A stretch of DNA of 64,000 bases from Anadara kagoshimensis (lineage: Eukaryota > Mollusca > Bivalvia > Arcoida > Arcidae). Of the stretch, positions 47,138 to 60,500 are shown piece after piece (position 1 is the first letter of the stretch; every line of letters starts with the position of its first letter). A model generated the notes under the pieces. The model searched no databases. It was not told the DNA's origin and saw nothing but the letters and a program-made list of their open reading frames with translations. A program made the position numbers and the translations under genes. The stretch covers positions 60,557,245-60,621,244 of the forward strand of contig CM037861.1 in NCBI GenBank assembly GCA_021292105.1. Reading direction: 5' to 3'.

Positions 47138-47319
47138 TACAGTCCAACCTGCCTTAAAGGCTACCTCTATATAAGATCCACATGCTTATAAAGGACAGTA
47201 GAATTGTATCCCAATTGTTCTTTATCAATTTATTTGAACCTGTATTTAAAGCAACTTGCCCATAAAGGCAACTTTTACTGGTTCCTTTGGGTGGCCTTTA
47301 TAGACAGATTTGACTGTAA
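47138..47319. mobile_element. MITE family B, copy B3
   Basis: TACAGTCCAACCTGCCTTAA AGGCTACC .. TTTATAGACAGATTTGACTG TA; very close in sequence to B2. Confidence 0.85.
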
Positions 47320-47455
47320 TTAAAACACATGTACTGTAATATCACATTCTGGAAGACAAAATTAATAGTAGATTCAAAACAATAACATCACACTGGTATA
47401 GTCAAACAACATTGACCTGTTGTCCGCTTGACCTTTTATTAGGAATACAGTCAAA

Positions 47456-47797
47456 CCTGTCTATAGTGGTCAGCTGCTGGATGAGGCCAAAGGAACCACT
47501 ATAGACAAGTGACCACTATGGACAGGTTTTTCATTGTTAGGTGTTATCTTCCAATGTATCAAGTACAAATACATGTATGTCATATGTACCCTGAAAGCTC
47601 TCATAAAATATTATGAATTTAATATTATAATAAAATCTTCATAGAATATTGTAAATAAAGAAATAATTTGATATATATACATTTGTATTTGTATATGAGC
47701 GAAATATGTAGAACAAGTGATTGGGTGCGGACAAAACTGACCACTATAGACAGGATGTTGTTAAGGACAGGTGTTGTTATAGACAAGATTGACTGTA
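47456..47797. mobile_element. MITE family B, diverged longer member B4
   Basis: TACAGTCAAACCTGTCTATA GTGGTCAGC .. ACTATAGACAGGATGTTGTT .. GACAAGATTGACTGTA. The interior phrase is GACCACTATAGACA rather than TATAAAGGCCACC, so it may be a related subfamily. Confidence 0.75.
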
Positions 47798-48049
47798 TTC
47801 ATGTAAGAGCATCCACTTAGATAGCATTCGGATTCACAGTTAATACATACACAATACAAGTGTTTACTCTTAAAATAATAAAAGTGTTATTCATTATGTA
47901 CTTATGTCCCCAATACATATATTTAGTCATATACACAATCCAGTAAGAGTTCCTTTTGTACCCCCCACCTATGTTAAATTTTTGAAAAATTGTTTTCACA
48001 GAAATGTTCAAAATTGCTTGATTCTGTCATTTTGACTCCTTCCCACAGT

Positions 48050-48165
48050 GTATGTCCAAATCACAATCCCAAAGCAAAGTAAAACCTTTGCAAATAGCAA
48101 ACTAGTTGAAACACAAGAGCTTCCCACAGGGAAGTGAGGCCAGGTGATTTGGAAGGGTAAATATT
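48050..48165 (-). repeat. Penelope-like tail fragment downstream of SPATA20
   Basis: Minus strand CTTCCAAATCACCTGGCCTC, ACTTCCCTGTGGGAAGC and TTTGCTTTGGGATTGTGATT TGGACATA. It lies within 180 bp of the SPATA20 stop codon, in the same orientation, so it may be part of the transcript's 3' untranslated region. Confidence 0.75.
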
Positions 48166-48230
48166 TTAACTAAAGGTCAAGTGGACAGTCAGTGTTGTTT
48201 GCCAATAAAACAAATATAAAAACATCACTA

Positions 48231-48482
48231 TCACTTTGACAGTAATTTATCTAACTCATCCACTGAATTCACAGGCAAAGAGCATGTATAGTTCTCACAA
48301 ACATAAGCTGTGGATTTTCCTTCTTTTTTAGTAAGTGTCTGTAGGAATTCTAGTTTGCTACACAAATAATTCTCAGTCTGTGGATGTATAACTATTAACA
48401 CTTTATTTGATAGAAAATGTGAATTAACACAGGTTACCATAGCAACCAAATCTGGATCTCCTTTGTCACCAACCAAAACAAT
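48231..48482 (-). CDS. SPATA20: SPATA20 terminal coding exon
   Basis: Encodes [20 protein letters not shown] through [30 protein letters not shown] and a TGA stop. Acceptor TTTCAG before ATT. The final TAYVCEN-C-P segment is typical of the family C-terminus. Confidence 0.96.
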   Translation of the reverse strand: MVLVGDKGDPDLVAMVTCVNSHFLSNKVLIVIHPQTENYLCSKLEFLQTLTKKEGKSTAYVCENYTCSLPVNSVDELDKLLSK

Positions 48483-50300
48483 CTGAAAGAGAAAACACAA
48501 TTTATTAATACATGTAATATATACCAGTAATGCAGGTAAAGTACATTTATAAATACAGGAAGTATATGTATATGTATAGATTTTAACCCTCTTGCTGCCA
48601 AGCGGACACACATGTTCTCTACTGACAGTCTGCCACAGGGACACATGCATCTCTTACTGGCTGCCTTTCAATGGAACTGAAAACTGTGACATGACTAAGA
48701 GATACTTATAATCTTTTTTGCAAAGTAAACAAAAATGCAATATGTTAACGAGTACTAATGTAATGATGGATGCATCATTACAAATAAGGCGCCCAAACGA
48801 ATAAAAATCAAACCCTGTATTCAAAACACATATTAGGACTTGTACTTTTATTGCTTTTTTCCATTTCCATGGCAACGGCTGAAAATTTTAAATAAGTTCT
48901 ACACACAATAGAAAAACTGTTGAGAAATTTTAAACTTGTAATATTCTTTTCAATTTAAGATTTAATTTTATATAGAGAAGTAGTACATGAATCCAATTAG
49001 TTGAAATTCAAACAATAGGCAAAGTTGATTGACATCACTTATACCCAATATCACAAACCATTGTTTTGATGAGCTAATGATGTGTTGATTTTAAATTAAT
49101 CCAAGCATTTACCAATATAATGTAATACTGATAACTAAATGCAGCTACTCTATAGAATTGAATAATAAATCATGCCCCAGGGATAACTGACCATTAGTGT
49201 TGCTTATAAAAAGATTTAGCTTGAGGGCTTTTAGACATGAATCAGTGATTACTTAAGTATTCTTGACAATGAAAATTTATGCTTATTGTTTTAATTCTTA
49301 AACAAAATGATAGCAACCAGCCCATGAAGAAAACTGTAGTTTGAGGGTGGGGATCTCAAAGTTAGTACCTAGACCTACCTGTCTCCACCCTCCTATTGGA
49401 ATGACCATATGGGTTTACTTTAGTATCAATCTATTCAACTTTTCATAAAGAATAAGAAAATATATATGTTAGGGGTGGGGATCTCAACTGATCAAAAGTT
49501 AGTACCCAGCCCCGCCTGTCCCTGCCCTCCTCTGGAAAACGCCATGGGCATTTCTTCAGTGTCACTCTATTCAACTTTTACAACAGAACCGGAAAATATA
49601 TAGTTTCAGGGTGGGATATCAACCATTTAAAAGTTAGAACCAAGCCCCGCCCGTCCCCACCCTCCATTAGGAATGACCCCATGGGATTTTCTTTAGCATC
49701 ACTCTATTCAACTTTTTATGTAGAACCAGAAAATATATAGTTTATGGGTGGGGATCTCAACCGTTTAAAAGTTAGCACACTGCCCCGCCCATCCCCACCC
49801 TCCCTGATACCGCAGGGAAAATCTACTGATGCAGACTTGTGCATCTTGAGATACTGATCATGAATATATATGGTTTTATAGTACAAAATAAAGTATAAAT
49901 GGCAAAATTGATCATTATTGTTTTTAAGACCCCGCCCTCCTGCCCCTCCCCTAATGACCCCATGGGCATTTTTTCTCGGCCTCTGGGGAAGGAGATGGGG
50001 ATCAACCTTCATGTGAAGTTTGGTTAAGATTGGACCAACGGTCTTCGAGAAATTGGTTGGACAAGTTCATGGCCGGAAGAAGAAGAAGAGGAATAATAAT
50101 AACGAGTATTAATGTAATGATGGATGCATCATTACAAATAAGGCGCCCAAACAAATAAAAGTCATACCCTGTATTCAGAACTCATATTATTAGAAATTAA
50201 CAGTTTTTTTTACTTCAAGGTTTAAATGCTATAAAGATTCAAGAGATGTAACCTTTTTGGTCATTTAGAATATATACTTGGAGCAAGCATGCCTATGTAT

Positions 50301-50338
<38 letters not shown>

Positions 50339-51496
50339 ATTGTATTCTAAAAAAATGTTGTCTTGGTGTCAAATGAAAGTAGAAGTAGTACATGAATCCA
50401 ATTGGTTGAAATTCAAACAATAGACAAAGTTGACTGACATCACCTATACCCAATATCACAACCTGTTGTTTTGATGAGCTAATGATGTGTTGATTTTAAA
50501 TTAATCCAAGCATTTACCCATGTATGTCATATTGATCACTAAATACAGCTACTCTATCGAATTGAATAATGAATCATGCCCCAGGGATAAATGACCATTA
50601 GTGTTGCTTATATTGAGAGCTTTTGGACATGGATCAGTGATTACTTAAGTATCCTTTACAATGAAAATTCAAGCTTATTGTTTTAATTCTTAAACAAAAT
50701 GATAGCAGCCATCCCATGAAGAAAACTATAGTTTGAGGGTGGGGATCTCAAAGTTAGTACCTAGACCTACCTGTCCCCACCCTCCTATTGAATGACCATA
50801 TGGGTTTACTTTAGTATCAATCTAATCAACTTTTCATAAAGAATAAGAAAATATATATGTTAGGGGTGGGGATCTCTACTGATCAAAAGTTAGTACCCAG
50901 CCCCGCCTGTCCCCACCCTCCTCTGGAATAACGTCAGTATTTCTGCAGTATCATTCTATTCAACTTTAAAAGCCGAACCGGAGAATATATAGTTTCAGGA
51001 TGGGGATATCAACCATTTAAAATTTAGTACCAAGCCCCGCCCATCACCACCCTCCATCAGGAATGACCCCATGGGACTTTCTTTAGTGTCACTCTATTCA
51101 ACTTTTTATGTAGAACCAGAAAATATATAGTTTATGGGTGGGGATCTCAACCGTTTAAAAGTTAGCACACTGCCCCGCCCATCCCCACCCTACCTGATAC
51201 CCCCGGGAAAATCTTGCCATACAGACTTGTACATCTCGAGACACTGATCATGAATATATATGGTTTTATAGTACAAAATATAGTATAAATAGCAAAATTG
51301 ATCATTATTGTTTTTAAGACCCCGCCCTCCTGCCCCTCCCCTAATGACCCCATGGGCATTTTACCTCGGCCTCCAGGGAAGAAGATGGAGATCAACCTTC
51401 CTGTGAAGTTTGGTCGAGATTGGACCAACGGTCTATGAGAAATTGGTTGGACAAGTTCATGGCCGGAAGAAGAAGAAGAAGAGGAAGAATAATAAA

Positions 51497-51528
<32 letters not shown>

Positions 51529-54500
51529 GAAACGGTGCAAAAACAATAAGTCGCCAAACTTTGTTTGGGCGCCTTAATAATAATAACGAGTACTAATGTA
51601 ATGATGGATGCATCATTACAAATAAGGCGCCCAAACGAATAAAAATCAAGAATTTTAAACTTGTAATATTGAGATTTAATTTTATATATAGAAGTAGTAC
51701 ATGAATCCAATTGGTTGAAATTCAAACAATAGGCAAAGTTGATTGACATCACCTATACCCAATATCACAACCTGTTGTTTTGATGAGCTAATGATGTGTT
51801 GATTTTAAATTAATCCAAGCATTTACCCATTTAATGTCATATTGACAACTAAATGCAGCTACTCTATCGAATTGAATGAATCATGCCCCAGGGATAACTG
51901 ACCATTAGTGTTGCTTATAAAACAGATTTAGCTTGAGAGCTTTTGGACATGGATCAGTGATTACTTAAGTATCCTAAACAATGAAAATTCATGCTTATTG
52001 TTTAAATTTTTAAACAAAATGATAGCAACCAGCCCATGAAGAAAACTATAGTTTGAGGGTGGGCATCTCAAAGTTAGTACCTAGACCTACCTGTCCCCAC
52101 CCTCCTATTGAATGACCATATGGGTTTACTTAAGTATCAATCTATTCAACTTTTCATAAAGAATAAGAAAATATATATTTAGGGGTGGGGATCTCAACTG
52201 ATCAAAAGTTAGTACCCAGTCCCGCCTGTCCCCACCCTCCTCTGGAATAACATCATTTGTATTTCTGCTGTATCATTCTATTCAACTTTAAAAACCGAAC
52301 CGGAAAATATATAGTTTCAGGATGGGGATATCAACCATTTAAAAGTTAGAACCAAGCCCCGCCCGTCCCCACCCTCCATCAGGAATGACCCCATGGGACT
52401 TTCTTTAGTATCACTCTATTCAACTTTTCATGTAGAACCAGAAAATATATAGTTTATAGGTGGGGATCTTAACCTTTTAAAAGTGAGCACACTGCCCCAC
52501 CCATCCCCACCCTCCCTGATACCCCGGGAAAATCTTGCGATACAGACTTGTACATCTCGAGACACTGATCATGAATATATATGGTTTTATAGTACAAAAT
52601 ATAGTATAAATAGCAAAATTGAGCATTATTGTTTTTAAGACCCCGCCCTCCTGCCCCTCCCCTAATGACCCATGGGCATTTTACTTCGGCCTCTGGGGAA
52701 GGAGTTGGGGATCAACCTTCATGTGAAGTTTGGTTAAGATTGGAGAAACGGTCTTTGAGAAATTGGTTGGACAAGTTCATGGCCGGAAGAAGAAGAAGAA
52801 GAGGAAGAATAATAATAATAATAATAAGAAACGGTGCAAAAACAATAAGTCGCCAAACTTTGTTTGGGCGCCTTAATAATAAGAAGAAACGGTGCAAAAA
52901 CAATAAGTCGCCAAACTTTGTTTGGGCGCCTTAATTACTGATATTAAAATCAACCATAAACTAATGATGTCATATGACTACAAAGGCATCTGATATCATC
53001 ATAACCTATTGTTGATGTCATATCATTTTGAAGGGTGAAATACACTTTGGCACTGTCAAGGTCATTTTGAAAAGAAATTTAGCAGCAAGAGGTTCAAATT
53101 TTGTTTCCGTGTAATAACTTTATATACAATCTTAAAAACTAAAACTCAACTCCAACTGACCACTATGAGTGATTTTATTTTTACCAACTAGTTTCATCTG
53201 GAAAAATCAGCTATCATCAGGGTGAAGAATGAAGAAATAATGAACGAGAACCAACACCCTTCTGTGTGTGTGTATGCTATGAACTGAGTTATCATCAATA
53301 TCTTCTGGAAGAATGGACAACAGGTGTATAAAACTTACAGGGGTTCAAAATTATGTTTTGTAATGGAAAGTCTAGCAACTTTTGTCTTTATTTTTGGCAA
53401 GTCCCAACTTAAGTTTTTTAAATCAAATGTCAACAATGAAAGGCCCATGTGCAATTATGTTATCATATAGAAAAAGTAGTATTATTCTGGTAAAAAACTG
53501 CAGGTCCTTGGCTTTGGAGTCGAAATATCAAGGGTCCCAGTATAAAATCAATAAATCCTGGACCTTGGACACATATAATTTAGGACCCCTGATTTACCTG
53601 TTTATTTGTACTATGCATCATTATTAAAGCTGTCATCATTTCAGGTAAAGCTACAGGTATCTTTGTAAGCCGTTCATAAAACACCTTCAGAATTTTTGTA
53701 CACATTTGATATAAGTCATTGCGCTGTAAAAAGTTGGCTAATCTTACAAGGTTATTGGCCGATACCGAGTTAGGACTTGGTTCTGCTCCATCTTGATCTG
53801 AAAAGAAAATAATTAATCAAAAACAAACATATCAATCCATATCAAAACCACAATCCCAAAGCAGAGTAAAATACTTTGAAGCTGGTTAAACACGTGAACT
53901 TCCACCAGGGAAGTGATGTCAGGTATTCCAGACAGGTAAGCACCTTCCAATGCTTCCATCTAGCTAGCTACATCTGTCATGTGTGTAATGAAAAATGGGA
54001 ATGAAAGGAACATGAAACTATGGAATGTTGAATGTATCCAGAGTAATTTTGGATACAGAAACACCATATATGATATTAATCAACAACATTGTGATGACAG
54101 CCATAAAAGTTTTTGAGGGCCTTGATAAACCTGATATATCCTTGCATCAACAATTGCTTGCAGGCAGCTTAAGAAATAATCAACATCTTCTAGTGGTAAA
54201 TCGTTGATTTCATATGAAAGAAAAGGCAGGTCATATTTGAATTATCCAAAATAAGTTTAATTTTTGGTAGGGAACTCATATTTACTCCACCATTCTGGAA
54301 CTGACTGCCATGATACAAGTGAAATTATTTTGACTGGAGTGGGGGCTCCTACTCTAAACAAGTTAACTACTACTGCGGTAACTCAGTTGGTAGAGTGCTT
54401 CCTCCGTATGTGAGAGGTCGTGGGTTCCAACCCCAACTGGGTCTGACCCAAGACTTAAAAGTGAGTAGTGATTGTTCTTTCGTCAAGCACTCAGCATTAC

Positions 54501-57500
54501 GAAATGAACATCACGGTTCTTTCGGATGGGAACTTAAAATAAACGAGTACTAATGTAATGATGGATGCATCATTACAAATAAGGCGCCCAAACGAATAAA
54601 AATCAAACCCTGTATTCAAAACACATATTTGAACTTGTAATTTTGTTGCTTTTTTCCATTTCCATGGCAACGGCTGAAAATTTTAAACCTTTAAATAAGT
54701 TCTACACACAGTAGAAAAACTGTTGAGAAATTTTAAACTTGTAATATTTTTTTCATTTTAAGATTTAATTTTATATAGAGAAGTAGTACATAAATCCAAT
54801 TGCTTGAAATTCAAACAATAGGCAAAGTTGATTGACATCACCTATACCCAATATCACAAACCATTGTTTTGATGAGCTAATGATGTGTTGATTTTAAATT
54901 AATCCAGGCATTTACCCATATAATGTCATACTGATAACTAAATGCAGCTACTCTATCGAATTGAATAATAAATCATGCCCCAGGGACAAATGACCATTAG
55001 TAATGCTTATAAAAAGATTTAGCTTAAAAACTTTTAGACATGGATCAGTGATTACTTAAGTATCCTTGACAATGAAAATTCATGCTTATTGTTTTAATTC
55101 TTAAACAAAATGATAGCAACCAGCCCATGAAGAAAACTGTAGTTTGAGGGTGGGGATCTCAAAGTTAGTACCTAGACCTACCTGTCTCCACCCTCCTATT
55201 GGAATGTCCATATGGGTTTACTTTAGTATCAATCTATTCAACTTTTCATAAAGAATAAGAAAATATATATGTTAAAGGTGGGGATCTCAACTGATCAAAA
55301 GTTAGTACCCAGCCCCGCCTGTCCATGCCCTCCTCTGGAAAACGCCATGGGCATTTCTTCAGTATCACTTTATTCAACTTTTAAAACAGAACCGAAAAAT
55401 ATATAGTTTCAGGGTGGGATATCAACCATTTAAAAGTTAGAACCAAGCCCCGCCGGTCCCCACCCTCCATCAGGAATGACCCCATGGGATTTTCTTTAGC
55501 ATCACTCTATTCAACTTTTTGTGTAGAACCAGAAAATATATAGTTTATGGGTGGGGATCTCGACCGTTTAAAAGTTAGCACACTGCCCCGCCCATCCCCA
55601 CCCCTCCCTGATACCGCAGGGAAAATCTACTGATATAGACTTGTGCATCTTGAGATACTGATCATGAATATATATGGTTTTATAGTACAAAATAAAGTAT
55701 AGATGGCAAAATTGATCATTATTGTTTTTAAGACCCTGCCCTCCTGCCCCTCCCCTAATGACCCCATGGGCATTTTACCTTGGCCTCCAGGGAAGGAGAT
55801 GGGGATCAACCTTCATGTGAAGTTTGGTTAAGATTGGACCAACGGTCTTCGAGAAATTGGTTGGACAAGTTCATGGCCGGAAGAAGAAGAAGAAGAGGAA
55901 GAATAATAACAATAATAACGAGTACTAATGTAATGATGGATGCATCATTACAAATAAGGCGCCCAAACGAATAAAAATCAAACCCTGTATTCAGAACACA
56001 TATTAGGACTTGTACTTTTGTTGCTTTTTTCCATTTCCATGGCAACGGCTGAAAATTTTAAACCTTTAAATAAGTTCTACATAAAATAGAAAAACTGTTA
56101 AGAAATATTAACTTGTAATATTCTTTTCATTTTAAGATTTAATTTATATATAGAGAAGTAGTACAAGATTGGTTGAAATTCAAACAATAGGCAAGTTAAT
56201 TGACATCACCTATACCCAATATCACAAACCATTGTTTTGATGAGCTAATGATGTGTTGACTTTAAATTAATCCAAGCATTTACCCATATAATGTCATATT
56301 GATAACTAAATGCAGCTACTCTATCGAATTAAATAATAAATCATGCCCCAGGGATAACTGACCATTTGTGTTGCTTATAAAAAGATTAAGCTTGAGAGCT
56401 TTTAGACATGGATCAGTGATTACTTAAGTATCCTTGACAATGAAAGTTCATGCTTATTGTTTTAATTCTTAAACAAAATGATAGCAACCAGCCCATGAAG
56501 AAAACTGTAGTTTGAGGGTGGGGATCTCAAAGTTAGTATCTAGACCTACCTGTCTCCACCCTCCTATTGAAATGCCCATATGGGTTTACTTTAGTATCAA
56601 TCTATTCAACTTTTCATAAAGAATAAGAAAATATATATGTTAGGGGTGGGGATCAACTAATCAAATGTTAGTACCCAGCCCCACCTGTTCCTGCCCTCTC
56701 TGGAAAACGCCATGGGCATTTCTTCAGTATCACTCTATTCAACTTTTAAAACAGAACCGGAAAATATATAGTTTCAGGGTGGGATATCAACCATTTAAAA
56801 GTTAGTACCAAGCCTCGCCTGTCCCCACCCTCCATCAAGAATGACCCCATAGGATTTTCTTTAGCATCACTCTATTCAACTTTTTATGTAGAACCAGAAA
56901 ATATATAGTTTATGGGTGGGGATCTCAACCGTTTAAAAGTTAGCACACTGCCCCGCCCATCGCCACCCCTCCCTGATACCGCAGGGAAAATATACTGATA
57001 CAGACTTGTGCATCTTGAGACACTGATCATGAATATATATGGTTTTATAGTACAAAATAAAGTATAAATGGCAAAATTGATCATTATTGTTTTTAAGACC
57101 CCGCCCTCCTGCCCCTCCCCTAATGACCCCATGGGCATATTACCTCGGCCTCTGGGGAAGAAGATGGGGATCAACCTTCATGTGAAGTTTGGTTAAGATT
57201 TGACCAACTGTTTTCGAGAAATTGGTTGGACAAGTTCATGGCCGGAAGAAGAAGAAGAAGAGGAAGAATAATAATAATAATAATAATAATAAGAAACGGT
57301 GCAAAAACAATAAGTCGCCAAACTTTGTTTGGGCGCCTTAATAAGGTCCCGTGTCTTGGTAGGCCTGCTGTATAATGCCATCAGTGCAATGCTCTTTTGC
57401 TATAGCTGGTGACATCTCGATATAGGTGAAATATTCTTGACTGGGACGTTAAAAATCATTACTGAACTCAACTCTTTAACTAGTTAACTCCTTACCTTCT

Positions 57501-60500
57501 TTCAGTCTGAGTATTACAGACGGATCCTCCTTATTGTTAAAATATCCTCCACACTCTGTATCCCAGAACAGAGTATTCTGTTGATCCTGAAGCTTCTCAG
57601 CCCACACTATATACTGGTCATCAAAAGTAGCTTCATACAGATCCAGCAAACCTCTTATCAGATAGGCATAATCATCAGCAAATCCCTCAATAGGAACCGA
57701 ACTACAAGTAAAAAATTTTCAGATTTTATACAGAGTCTGTGGCTACTTACAGGCATATAGCATACCCCAGTGCCACTCAAAATTATTGGACCCAGTAGTA
57801 CTTACATTACTCAGATAATGGACCAATTGAAGTGCAACTGATGTGTGCCGGCACCTAAAAATTCCCCCTGAATGTGTGCTAGTACAAAGCGAACATACAC
57901 ATAACACTTACTGCCAGACGTGATCACATCAGGGAAAACTTGTGTGATCTGGTTGACACTAGCACCACAATTCAAAGATTTAAGTGCATCTATACAAACC
58001 CAAGGCTCACTAAAGGTGTCCAATATAGTGAATGAATCAAACACTATTACAACTATCCTTCATATATACTAGCAGTGTTTTATCTAGAAGAAGTCCTTAC
58101 TCCATTGACCTTAAAAATTGATTTTGTTCTACAAAAATATTGTCTGTGTGTCAACCCTGGCCCATCTTTTAAGTCTTAATATTCATGTTTTTTTAATAAA
58201 TCCAGTTCTGCCTTTTTGTCTTTTATATTTTTTATCAACTTAATACTGATTTTTTTTACAAATGAAACACACTGAATTACATGTATGTTATAATTAATGT
58301 GAACCTAACTTTTGAAAACATTGCCCCTTTTTCAAGGCCTGGGTCATTTCTGGATTAAATACTGGTACAAGAATTTATCTTTATAAATTTTATCACATAC
58401 CTCTTCAGGTTTATAATGATAAATATTTGTTCATACATAAAACAAGTATAAAATTACCTACATCTGAGTGACAGATCTATCTGATCCTGTATAACAACTT
58501 CTGTATAGTATGTTTGTGTCAGGGTTGTACATGTTGGTTTTCAGGAATTCTGCTGCCTGTACTGCTGTTTTTATGATACCTTCATCACTTAAAGCCTGGC
58601 CTGCCTTAGCTAGTCCTGATATCATCAAACCTAAAATTGAATTTAACAGAAATTATAGCTAATGATTGGTTGTTGTAATAGTCTTTTCAAGTCAAGATTA
58701 TTTCTCATCTTTCTTATACAACATTTAGATACCCCCTTTCCACAGAAAAAGAATGCACCAATATAAATAGGCCCCAATAACTGGCCATTAACTGCCTTAA
58801 ATAGTACCAATGGCAACTGTTGGTTCCTAATAGTGACCTTTGGCAAATTTTGGTCAACATTGGTGACCTTTGGCATATGCTAATACATGTACCTTGCAAC
58901 ATCTACCAGAATGGCTAACAGTCTACAATTTGGGTAGTGTCAGTACATTAAGGGGAGACCTATTTATTGTCTGGATTTTCACAAAACCAAGACGGCAGAA
59001 TCATTAGTTGAAGTTGTGATTGGTGTTCTCCTGTAGTAACTATGATTCACTATAGGTTATTACATACCATTCCATGAAGTCAACATTTTGTCATCTAGAT
59101 GTGGTTTTGGTCTCGTCTGTCTGACATCATACAGCTTATTTTTACATTTATCCAGAATGTCTGTTACTTGTGATTCAGACAATTTAAAGTTTTGTGCTGT
59201 TTCTTCTACAGAACCTTGAACCATTAAAACATTCTGGTGTTTCAATTCATCATGGGGATCCTGAAAACAAAGTACAGATATTTAAAGTAGAGTGGAGTGA
59301 TGGTGTTTTTTAGTCTTCATCAAGATTCTTTCAGTTGTCAAGTTGGTAAGTTTTGAACTGGTAGAGGAAATTAAAGTACCAAATATCAAGCAAAATGATC
59401 AATCTCATTAGGATGGTAGAGAAAACTGGAGTACCAGAGAAAACCACTGACCTTTGTGTCAAGCAAACTGACAAAATTTCTCACTTTATGATCTACTTGA
59501 GTAGATTCTGAACATAAATGATAAAAGGCAATGTGCTCCATTAATGTTGCACTTTAGACCACATGGCCACCACGGCTCCAATATCTTTCAGTGTCTAAAC
59601 ACCAAAGATCAAGAGGATTACTTGTAATCTTTATGTCTCTTGCTGTGATGGTAATATAAAAGCTTGACATAAAAGTTGGAGACTCTTAACCCAATGCTGC
59701 AGTGCAAAAATATAACCTTTATTTCACTTCTGATCCAAAACCCTTATTTATTATCTTACTATAGGTTAGTGATTTTTCCCTGGGTACCACACTGCGGTTT
59801 CCTCAATCATCCCACGACTGACCTCCCCAAAACAAATGTTATAATCTTAATAAGGGCCTAAAACAACATTACTTTATTGAACTCCACTTACTAGTATCTG
59901 TCATAAGTATTTTCATTACAAAAGCAAAACCAATATACATGTATTGTCAAATGTTGTAGACTTTATATAGGCCTGGGATTTCCAAGTTACCTCAAACTAT
60001 ACAATGGGGCATAACTCCCAATATTCAGTGAATATTCTGATTTGGATAATTAATTACATGACATTGGGAATTATTCTATAGGTATCAACTGAAGCACACA
60101 CTGTAAGACAGGGTTTATAATTTAGAAGTCTGCAGGTCTGATGCAGGTACATTTTCAGTCAAACTGGTAACATTTTCCAACTTCTCTAATACCTTCTTAT
60201 ACAAAATGTTGAAATTTTGAGAACTCTGTGGGTTTGAATTTTTTAATTTCAGATACTGAAAGGGCAGTGTCTATGATTTCTAAATGCAGAATGCTTTGTG
60301 AAAGGACTTTCTTGAATATCATGAGCATAAAAGTGCCAACAATATAATTCATAGTACATGTATAACCAACCTGAAAAGGATCCACATTTCCTTCTTTCTT
60401 GACATAAAAATGATAACAAAAAACATCTGCCATTTTTAATTCTGGATTGTTTTCTACGCTCTCGGATAGTAACTTATTAATATCATCAAATGTCCAAACA

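Larger units (their letters stand above)
54363..57475 (+). mobile_element. SINE family 1 copy split by the U4-U5 block
   Basis: Left part 54363-54541: A box TAACTCAGTTGGTAGAGTGC, B box GTGGGTTCCAACCCC, then AGCACTCAGCATTACGAAAT, CGGTTCTTTCGGATGGGAAC TTAAAATAA. Right part 57345-57475: GGTCCCGTGTCTTGGTAGGC, CATCAGTGCAATGCTC, CTCGATATAGGTGAAA, TTGACTGGGACGTTAAAAAT. Joined, the two parts follow the order of the intact copy at 45585. Confidence 0.72.

Noticed and set aside
48231-48650. Longer 139-codon frame starting at 48650 as the SPATA20 C-terminal exon or a separate gene
   Set aside because: The part above 48482 is intronic. A clear TTTCAG acceptor and the family alignment start at IVLVGDKG.
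49716-52934. Several 60-200 codon frames in the 48.7-57.4 kb region
   Set aside because: They fall in the non-coding 1.4 kb units, recur with different frames in each unit, and include (AAT)n-encoded Tyr/Ser runs.
53191-53220. Hammerhead-like CTGATGA .. GAAAC on the minus strand
   Set aside because: Core-like blocks are present, but stem II does not pair at its base (TAG against GAT) and no stem I or stem III partner was found. Possibly a decayed relative, but not supportable.
54370-54450. tRNA gene
   Set aside because: A and B boxes are present, but they are followed by SINE body sequence shared with 45585; no acceptor stem closes.
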